Below are positions 14,087-19,418 of a stretch of DNA of 19,418 bases, piece by piece. Source of the DNA: Deltaproteobacteria bacterium (GTDB lineage: Bacteria; Desulfobacterota; GWC2-55-46; DRQE01); assembly GCA_030636245.1 (NCBI GenBank), contig DAOVXI010000009.1, forward strand, positions 1 to 19,418. Reading direction: 5' to 3'. The stretch's first letter is position 1. The number at the start of each line of letters is the position of its first letter. The notes beneath the pieces were generated by a model. It was not told where the DNA came from, made no database searches, and saw nothing but the letters and a program-made list of their open reading frames with translations. Made by a program: the position numbers and the translations under genes.

Positions 14087-14938
14087 TCAGTCGGTGACTT
14101 CTTCTACGAACTCGCCGAGGAGCCTGTTGTATTCCTCTGGGTTCTCCCACTGCGGGCAGTGGCTCGCGTTCTTTATGAAGTGTACCTTGCTCCGCCATAA
14201 GGTAGGAATGTTTATTGTTCCAAAGTAGGAGTCGTTTATGAGCTGATCCTCTTCGCCGTGGAGTATGGCAAGAGGGGCGGTGAGGTTCTTTACTATCTCG
14301 AGCTCATCGGCGTATACGCCGCCTCCGATGGAAGAACCTATATACTGTCTGGCCATCATGTCGGTCTTTTTTATATCCTCAATAATGCTCTCGGGCACAT
14401 CCTTTTCTTCCGGCCTTAACTGGAGCGAAGCAAAGGTCATAACTTCGTCATTTGTGAGCTCTCCCTTAAAGGCGCTCTCCAAGCTTGTTAGGAAGGCCTT
14501 GTCCATGGCGGGCGGTTTCCCTACAGGGGGAGTTGCGTTTATGAGAAAGCCGCTTGCTTTTTTAAGCTCTAAGCTGGCTTCAAGGACAATGTGTCCGCCG
14601 AGGCTTGTGCCAACGAAGACGCCGTCCTCTATCCCCAGCTCCTTTGCGAAGGCTGCCAGCACTTGTGCGTAGCCCGGGAGCGAGTATGTTCCTTCGGGGT
14701 CGGTTGCGGGAGATGATAAACCGTGGCCCGGCAGCTCGATCGCGAAGAGCCGGTACTTTTCAGCAAGCCCGCTTTCAAGTTGGTGCCTGAAGGTCAGGGC
14801 ACTCTGTGAGTTTCCGTGTACAAGCACTATGGCAGGGCCGCTTTCGCCGGCCCTATAATAGCTTAAGTTCCGGCCTTCCACTGTTTGAGTATGCTGCTTC
14901 AAATCTTTTTGTACCTCTCCGTTATCGGTAATTGTCAC
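14087..14938 (-). CDS. Alpha/beta-hydrolase fold enzyme
   Basis: This encodes 283 residues. The catalytic triad is visible: Ser112 in the nucleophile elbow GTSLGG, acid Asp231 in HGEEDQLI and His260 in NASHCPQWENPEEY. The oxyanion segment VLVHGNSQSA (38-47) and PGHGLSSP complete the core fold. No signal peptide, so cytosolic. The substrate is unknown; the closest general class is esterases, C-C hydrolases and lactonases of the MhpC/BioH kind. The start is a GTG at 14938; no ATG lies ahead of the fold, and the ribosome binding site is weak (GGAT). It heads a same-strand set with the two LuxR paralogs, which makes a link to a signal molecule conceivable but unproved. Confidence 0.85.
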   Translation of the reverse strand: MTITDNGEVQKDLKQHTQTVEGRNLSYYRAGESGPAIVLVHGNSQSALTFRHQLESGLAEKYRLFAIELPGHGLSSPATDPEGTYSLPGYAQVLAAFAKELGIEDGVFVGTSLGGHIVLEASLELKKASGFLINATPPVGKPPAMDKAFLTSLESAFKGELTNDEVMTFASLQLRPEEKDVPESIIEDIKKTDMMARQYIGSSIGGGVYADELEIVKNLTAPLAILHGEEDQLINDSYFGTINIPTLWRSKVHFIKNASHCPQWENPEEYNRLLGEFVEEVTD

Positions 14939-15225
14939 TATTTAGATCATCCATGAAAAATCACTAATTCTAGGGATTTACTTTATAACATGAAAGATTA
15001 TAGAATTGAAGTATTAAAGCTGAGTTTTAGGTCTTGCATGGCTGTATCGTATGGGTAATAAGGGTAGATACTTAATATATCCAAGTTTTATATGAACAAG
15101 AACGGTGGACTGTTGAAGTATAACAAGGGAGCCTTCCACTCCTTACTCCACCGGAAAGCTTTGAAGGGCAGATAGGGCTTTCTAAAATTATAAGCATTGA
15201 GGTATGAACATCTAGGGGGTGGGGC

Positions 15226-15657
15226 ATGGCAAGGATACTTATAGTTGATGATGACCAGAAGTACTGTAAGATGTTGAGTTATCTTTTTTCCTCAAGAGGG
15301 TATGAAACGCGAAGTGTCAACTCCGGCGAGGAGGCCATTGCGGTGATGGAGGGTAGAGCAGCTGATGTCCCCGGGGTCGTTATCGTGGATGTGATGATGA
15401 GGGGCATGAGCGGCTATGACACGATCGTTAAGCTTAAGGATATCGTAAATATGGAACACACCGGCATCATAGTGATCTCCGGGTTGATAGGTGAGGTTGT
15501 TCGTAGAAGGTTTGAGAAACTCGGAGTGGATGAGTTTATAGAAAAACCCTTCAGGCCCTCCGAGTTGGTGCAGAGCATAAAGGGCATACTTGAGGTGAAA
15601 GGCCGTACCGCTATGCCCGAGTATCAAAGTAACTTAGCGGGAGTGGCGGAGCTATAA
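15226..15657 (+). CDS. Single-domain response regulator (receiver only)
   Basis: This encodes 143 residues and is a single CheY-like receiver domain plus a short tail with no output domain. Acidic pocket Asp8-Asp10 (VDDD), phosphorylation site Asp55 (VIVDVMM), Ser85 (VISG) and Lys107 (EKPF) are all in place, so it should be phosphorylated by a histidine kinase, none of which is encoded here. A strong GGGGGTGGGG ribosome binding site precedes the ATG. The 287 bases upstream (14939-15225), shared with the divergent hydrolase gene, contain a weak promoter candidate, TTTACT-16-TATAGA at 14977-15004, which would give a leader of about 215 bases; nothing else was recognised there. It converges on the zinc-ribbon/receiver gene at 15681 with a 23-base gap. 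Confidence 0.87.
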   Translation: MARILIVDDDQKYCKMLSYLFSSRGYETRSVNSGEEAIAVMEGRAADVPGVVIVDVMMRGMSGYDTIVKLKDIVNMEHTGIIVISGLIGEVVRRRFEKLGVDEFIEKPFRPSELVQSIKGILEVKGRTAMPEYQSNLAGVAEL

Positions 15658-15680
15658 GTTCTTTGCCCCCCGAGTGATCT

Positions 15681-16307
15681 TTAATGAATGCCCAGCACTT
15701 CCCGCACCTTGTCCTTTAGCTCATCGGTCCAGAAGGGATTCCCTTTTTGAACAAAGGCCTTGACCTTAAGCTCAAACCACTTGGGGTCCATGGCTATATC
15801 GTCTATAAGCTCTCTGCCTGTCATGAGAACAGAGGGTGTGTGATCTCCACTCTCCAATATATCTCTTAATATCTCTTCGGCCCCCATTTCATCAGGGGTA
15901 CTCTTTGAACGTCTTAGGTACAGGTCGGTTACTATAAGGTCTATATCTTTTTCTCTGAATAATTCCAATGCGTCCTCGCCATTGTTTGCAGGGATGAAGT
16001 TAAGCCCGATCTTCTTTAGCGCGTCCTCGCTGATGGCGCTGGAGAGTTTGTCGCTGTCCATATAGAGAACCGTTTTTAACGGCATTGCTTCTTTTATTCT
16101 AGCCTCGGCCGGCGCCTTACCACTCACCACACTTACTATCGGCTTATCCCTGGTCTCTCCCTTTTTTATAAGATACTTCTTGCCGCATCTTACGCAAAGC
16201 ACCTCCTCGCCTTCACCAAAGCCGCTTAAAAGCTCTGCTGGTATCCAGAGTCGGAATGATTTGTCGCATCCGGCGCAGTCTATTATTACGGGTATCTTCT
16301 TTGGCAT
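15681..16307 (-). CDS. Zinc-ribbon plus receiver-domain protein
   Basis: This encodes 208 residues. The N-terminal region has two Cys pairs, C11-x2-C14 and C38-x2-C41 (CAGC, CVRCGKKY), forming a probable zinc ribbon of the MJ0042/PilZ-adjacent kind. A linker of about 35 residues leads to a receiver domain at about 78-205. There, Asp84 and Asp86 (YMDSD), Asp128 (LIVTDLYL), Thr163 (LMTGRE) and Lys188 (FVQKGNPFW) match the phosphorylation site and its helpers. No DNA-binding output domain. Zinc ribbons of this type occur in myxobacterial and deltaproteobacterial signalling proteins; the partner is unknown. The promoter at 16343-16371 is strong, but the start codon lacks a clear ribosome binding site and is preceded by a palindrome. 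Confidence 0.78.
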   Translation of the reverse strand: MPKKIPVIIDCAGCDKSFRLWIPAELLSGFGEGEEVLCVRCGKKYLIKKGETRDKPIVSVVSGKAPAEARIKEAMPLKTVLYMDSDKLSSAISEDALKKIGLNFIPANNGEDALELFREKDIDLIVTDLYLRRSKSTPDEMGAEEILRDILESGDHTPSVLMTGRELIDDIAMDPKWFELKVKAFVQKGNPFWTDELKDKVREVLGIH

Positions 16308-16309
16308 AT

Positions 16310-16320
16310 GCGGTTACCGC
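16310..16320. promoter_or_regulatory. 11-bp palindrome just before the zinc-ribbon/receiver start
   Basis: GCGGT and ACCGC arms surround one base, two bases upstream of the start codon at 16307 on the minus strand and within its predicted 5' leader. It could be an operator or a translation-blocking stem; chance cannot be excluded at this length. Confidence 0.3.
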
Positions 16321-16342
16321 GTTTCTTTATGGGATTATTTCA

Positions 16343-16371
16343 AATATAGCTTAACAAGGGTTTTAAGTCAA
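16343..16371 (-). promoter_or_regulatory. Sigma70-type promoter of the zinc-ribbon/receiver gene
   Basis: On the minus strand, TTGACT (16371-16366) and TATATT (16348-16343) are separated by 17 bases. Transcription would start near 16336, giving a leader of about 29 bases that contains the palindrome at 16310-16320. Confidence 0.65.
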
Positions 16372-16437
16372 TTCATTAACATCACGGATTTTAAAGCTAT
16401 TTATATCTTTTTGTTCCTCGTAAGTGACGCTTTAGTG

Positions 16438-16466
16438 TTGACAACTTTGGGCCATACGGATATATT
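16438..16466 (+). promoter_or_regulatory. Sigma70-type promoter of kdsB-pyrG-kdsA
   Basis: A perfect TTGACA (16438-16443) and TATATT (16461-16466) are separated by 17 bases. The kdsB ATG begins at 16474, 8 bases past the -10, which coincides with the expected transcription start, so the mRNA is predicted to be leaderless. Confidence 0.7.
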
Positions 16467-16473
16467 TGCTTGA

Positions 16474-17217
16474 ATGAAGGTTGTTGCTATAATACCGGCG
16501 AGGTACGGCTCAACTCGTCTGCCGGGAAAACCCTTAAAGGATATCAATGGTAAGACCATGATAGAGAGGGTTTATCTGCAGGTAGCCGCGGCTGAGACCG
16601 TGAATGAAGTTATCGTCGCTACGGATGATGAGAGGATAGTTGAGGCTGTTGCCGCGTTCGGCGGCAGTGCCGTGATGACATCACCCGAGCATGAGAGCGG
16701 CACCGAGAGGGTCGCCGAGGTAGCGGCGGATTATAAAGATACCATAGTGGTTAACGTTCAGGGTGACGAGCCTATGATCGCACCGGCCCTTATAGATGAC
16801 ACCGTGTGGCCGCTTCTGGACGACGAGGAGCTTTTAATGTCAAGCCCCATGGTGCGCTTGGAGGACCCTGAAGAGATAAACGACCCGAATGTTGTGAAGG
16901 TCGTGACCGACAGTGACGGCTTCGCGATGTATTTTTCACGAAGCCCCATACCTTTTGACCGTGACGGCAAGGGCGCTATTTATTATAAACACATCGGCAT
17001 ATACGCCTATACGGATGACTTCCTGCGCCGCATAAAGGGGTTGCCCGCCACGCCGCTTGGTGAGGCTGAGTGTCTTGAGCAGCTCAGGGTGCTCGAGAAC
17101 GGCTTTAATATTAAGATGGTCGAGACCGAGCATGACCCCGTTGCCGTTGATACGGAAGAGGATCTGCAAAAAGTCATATCCATCATAAAAAAAGAAGAAG
17201 AGAATAAAAGGGAGTAA
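16474..17217 (+). CDS. kdsB: 3-deoxy-manno-octulosonate cytidylyltransferase KdsB (CMP-Kdo synthetase)
   Basis: This encodes 247 residues, the usual size. It joins Kdo and CTP to make CMP-Kdo, the donor for the inner core of lipopolysaccharide, in the cytosol. Family motifs in order: IPARYGSTRLPGKPL (7-21) for CTP binding, EVIVATDDERI, VVNVQGDEPMI with the metal-binding Asp, MYFSRSPIPFDRDG, YYKHIGIYAYTDDFLRR, LEQLRVLENGF and DPVAVDTEEDL. The N-terminus MKVVAIIPAR is the standard family start, so the ATG at 16474 is firm, yet there is no ribosome binding site ahead of it and the promoter abuts it. It is the first gene of an operon with pyrG (58 bases later), which supplies its CTP, and kdsA. 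Confidence 0.95.
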   Translation: MKVVAIIPARYGSTRLPGKPLKDINGKTMIERVYLQVAAAETVNEVIVATDDERIVEAVAAFGGSAVMTSPEHESGTERVAEVAADYKDTIVVNVQGDEPMIAPALIDDTVWPLLDDEELLMSSPMVRLEDPEEINDPNVVKVVTDSDGFAMYFSRSPIPFDRDGKGAIYYKHIGIYAYTDDFLRRIKGLPATPLGEAECLEQLRVLENGFNIKMVETEHDPVAVDTEEDLQKVISIIKKEEENKRE

Positions 17218-17275
17218 ATAAATTTTTTACTTGATAACAACCCTTCGTTCGGGTTAAGTTGAGGTTCATACTACT

Positions 17276-18958
17276 ATGCCTGATAAGAAAAAGCATGTTA
17301 AAACAAAATTCATCTTCGTTACCGGTGGAGTGGTATCTTCACTCGGTAAGGGCATAGCAGGCGCTTCTCTTGCGGCACTCCTTGAGGCAAGAGGTCTTTC
17401 AATCACGATCCAAAAACTTGATCCCTACATTAATGTCGACCCCGGCACCATGAGCCCGTTCCAGCACGGCGAGGTATTCGTAACCGACGACGGCGCTGAG
17501 ACCGATCTCGACCTCGGGCACTATGAGCGCTTCACAACGGCCAAGCTCACCAAGAAGAACAACTTCACCACGGGCCAGGTCTATGACACCATAATAAAGA
17601 AGGAACGCAGGGGTGACTACCTTGGCGGTACCGTTCAGGTCGTCCCTCACGTAACGGATGAGATAAAGAGCAAGATACTTGTCCTCTCAAACGACATTGA
17701 TGTAGCCATCATAGAGATAGGCGGAACAGTGGGCGATATCGAGAGCCTTCCGTTCCTTGAGGCCATACGTCAACTCAGATTCGATCTCGGGAAAGAGAAT
17801 GTACTTTATATTCACCTGACACTGCTTCCTTATATACCGACCGCCCATGAGCTTAAGACAAAGCCCACCCAGCATAGCGTTAATAAACTTCGTGAGATAG
17901 GTATACAGCCGGACATAATACTTTGCAGGTCGGACCGTGATATAGACGCGGATCTTAAGGCAAAGATATCGCTCTTCTGTAACGTGGACAGAGACGCTGT
18001 CATTTCCGCAAGGGACGTTGAGACGGTCTATGAGGTTCCCCTTGTCCTGAGAGAAGAGGGGCTTGACGATAAGGTCCTCTCGCTCCTGAATATCTGGACC
18101 GGCGCGCCTAAGCTTACCAAGTGGATCAATATAGTAAAAAAGATAAAGAACCCGAAGCATCTTGTGAAGATAGGTATCGTCGGAAAGTACGTTAACCTTC
18201 AGGACTCCTATAAGAGTCTGCACGAGGCTCTCATACACGGTGGCATTGCCAACAACACAAAGGTGGAGCTTACATATATAGACTCTGAAGATATAGAGAA
18301 GAAGGGCGCGGCGAGTTTCTTGAAGAAAGTCGACGGACTTCTTGTTCCGGGAGGCTTCGGCAGCCGTGGGGTTGAAGGAAAGATATCCGCGATAAAGTAT
18401 GCCAGGGAGAAGAAGATGCCTTACTTTGGCATATGCCTGGGGATGCAGCTTGCCGTTGTCGAGGTCGCAAGGAACCTGGCCTCCATGAAAGGCGCAAACT
18501 CGATAGAGTTCGCCCCTGAGACCAAGTATCCGGTGATAGACTTTATGGAGGATCAGCGTGGGATAGAAACAAAGGGCGGCACCATGAGGCTTGGGGCATA
18601 CCCCTGCACATTAAGTAAGGGAAGTAAGGCGCATAAGTCCTACGGCACGCTTGAGATAAGTGAAAGGCACCGTCATCGCTTTGAGGTAAATAACGTATTA
18701 AGAGATAAGGTAGAAAAGGCAGGGCTTGAGCTAAGCGGGCTTAGCCCCAATGGAGAGCTTGTTGAGATAGTCGAATTAAAGGGACACCCCTGGTTCATCG
18801 GGTGTCAGTTCCACCCCGAGTTCAAGAGCAGCCCGGCAAATCCGCATCCGCTCTTTGTGGATTTTGTTAAGGCGATACTAAAGAGCAAAGGCCCGAGCTC
18901 AAAGCTTCCCGTTAAGAAGGCTGCGGTAAAGGGCAAGCCAAAGCGTGGCTCCAAATGA
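17276..18958 (+). CDS. pyrG: CTP synthase PyrG
   Basis: This encodes 560 residues. It converts UTP to CTP with ATP and glutamine. The synthetase half begins FIFVTGGVVSSLGKGIAGAS, with QKLDPYINVDPGTMSPFQHG and DDGAETDLDLGHYERF for UTP/ATP/metal binding. The glutaminase half has GGFGSRGVEG, nucleophile Cys387 (GICLGMQLA) and His513/Glu515 (FHPEF). Most homologs are near 535-550 residues; the excess here is a Lys-rich C-terminal tail of about 25 residues after the last conserved helix. The ATG is preceded by TTGAGG 11 bases away, and by a small stem (AACCC/GGGTT, 17239-17255) without a T run, so no attenuator is evident. It sits between kdsB and kdsA and overlaps kdsA by 4 bases. Confidence 0.96.
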   Translation: MPDKKKHVKTKFIFVTGGVVSSLGKGIAGASLAALLEARGLSITIQKLDPYINVDPGTMSPFQHGEVFVTDDGAETDLDLGHYERFTTAKLTKKNNFTTGQVYDTIIKKERRGDYLGGTVQVVPHVTDEIKSKILVLSNDIDVAIIEIGGTVGDIESLPFLEAIRQLRFDLGKENVLYIHLTLLPYIPTAHELKTKPTQHSVNKLREIGIQPDIILCRSDRDIDADLKAKISLFCNVDRDAVISARDVETVYEVPLVLREEGLDDKVLSLLNIWTGAPKLTKWINIVKKIKNPKHLVKIGIVGKYVNLQDSYKSLHEALIHGGIANNTKVELTYIDSEDIEKKGAASFLKKVDGLLVPGGFGSRGVEGKISAIKYAREKKMPYFGICLGMQLAVVEVARNLASMKGANSIEFAPETKYPVIDFMEDQRGIETKGGTMRLGAYPCTLSKGSKAHKSYGTLEISERHRHRFEVNNVLRDKVEKAGLELSGLSPNGELVEIVELKGHPWFIGCQFHPEFKSSPANPHPLFVDFVKAILKSKGPSSKLPVKKAAVKGKPKRGSK

Positions 18959-19418
18959 AGACCGTCAAGATCGGTAGCGTAGAACTCGGCGCTCCCGACA
19001 CACCTTTTGTTCTCATCTCCGGCCCCTGCGTCATAGAGGATGAGACCACTACCCTTACAATAGCCGAGATATTAAAAGAGATAACCGAGCGTCTTTCCAT
19101 TCCCCTTATATTCAAGGCATCATACGATAAGGCCAACAGAACATCTGCGGACTCCTTTAGAGGCCCCGGGCTTAAGGCTGGGCTCAAGATACTCGACAGG
19201 GTACGTCGTGAGTTCGATGTCCCGGTCCTGACCGACGTTCACTCCATAGTCGAGACGCTTGAGGCAGCCGCCACGGTCGATTGTCTTCAGATACCGGCCT
19301 TCCTATGCCGTCAGACGGATATACTCGTGGAGGCGGGCAAGAGCGGTAAGGCGGTGAATATAAAGAAGGGGCAGTTCATGGCCCCGGAGGCAATGGAGGA
19401 GACCATAAAGAAGGTAAC
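18955..19418 (+). CDS. kdsA: 3-deoxy-8-phosphooctulonate synthase KdsA, N-terminal part
   Basis: This is open from the ATG at 18955 to the window edge, about 154 codons. KdsA condenses phosphoenolpyruvate with arabinose 5-phosphate to give Kdo 8-phosphate, the first committed Kdo step. Seen here are FVLISGPCVIEDE (19-31), the substrate-binding segment FKASYDKANRTS with FRGPGL, and PVLTDVHSI, LQIPAFLCRQTD and KAVNIKKGQFMAP. The Cys in GPCVIE is where metal-dependent KdsA enzymes carry a zinc/iron ligand, whereas metal-independent ones have Asn, so this is probably the metal-dependent type. The ATGA overlap with the pyrG stop indicates translational coupling. Confidence 0.94.
   Translation, partial: MKTVKIGSVELGAPDTPFVLISGPCVIEDETTTLTIAEILKEITERLSIPLIFKASYDKANRTSADSFRGPGLKAGLKILDRVRREFDVPVLTDVHSIVETLEAAATVDCLQIPAFLCRQTDILVEAGKSGKAVNIKKGQFMAPEAMEETIKKV

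Noticed and set aside
17239..17255. Transcription attenuator before pyrG
   Set aside because: The stem is five base pairs and is not followed by a T run, and no initially transcribed G-run of the Gram-positive pyrG type is present.

Overview
This window looks like chromosomal DNA of a Gram-negative bacterium that makes lipopolysaccharide. The evidence is an undecaprenyl-diphosphatase end, the Kdo genes kdsB and kdsA, two lipoprotein signal peptides, a Lol-type ABC transporter and a beta-barrel outer-membrane protein. Moderate GC, frequent ATA (Ile) and AGG/AGA (Arg) codons, a class II ribonucleotide reductase and a kdsB-pyrG-kdsA order would suit a Desulfobacterota- or Nitrospirota-like lineage. 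That placement is inference from gene content only. No rRNA, tRNA, integrase or transposase gene was recognised.

Layout. 1-339: 3' end of uppP. 350-1442 (minus): a two-gene unit, a CoA-binding-domain protein then a lipoprotein. 1566-6058 (plus): an envelope transport operon of LolA-like periplasmic protein, FtsX/LolC-type permease, LolD-type ATPase and outer-membrane barrel. Between permease and ATPase sit three tandem ~84-bp repeats plus a partial fourth, and a small cysteine-rich gene resembling a phage-type family. 6059-9063: class II ribonucleotide reductase nrdJ, with a strong promoter overlapped by two NrdR-box-like sites 32 bp apart, a ~210-nt leader and a clear terminator. 9078-10508 (minus): a lipoprotein made of two homologous halves, followed by a 49-residue ORF resembling the start of an M23 peptidase domain. 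10735-11905 (plus): queD-folE2, two early steps toward queuosine. 11911-14938 (minus): an alpha/beta hydrolase and two tandem paralogous sensor-LuxR regulators. 15226-16307: two convergent response-regulator-type genes, one with an N-terminal zinc ribbon, with no kinase nearby. 16474-19418 (plus): kdsB-pyrG-kdsA, in which PyrG makes the CTP that KdsB uses to activate the Kdo initiated by KdsA.

The most unusual points are the repeat array and extra gene inside the ABC operon, the M23-like microprotein behind the duplicated lipoprotein, the tandem LuxR pair whose similarity is concentrated in the C-terminal half, and two genes (kdsB, and less surely the LolA-like gene) whose promoters sit so close to the start codon that leaderless mRNAs are predicted. 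I did not find an unmistakable new defence or mobile system. The 3571-4310 segment is the best candidate for something undescribed.
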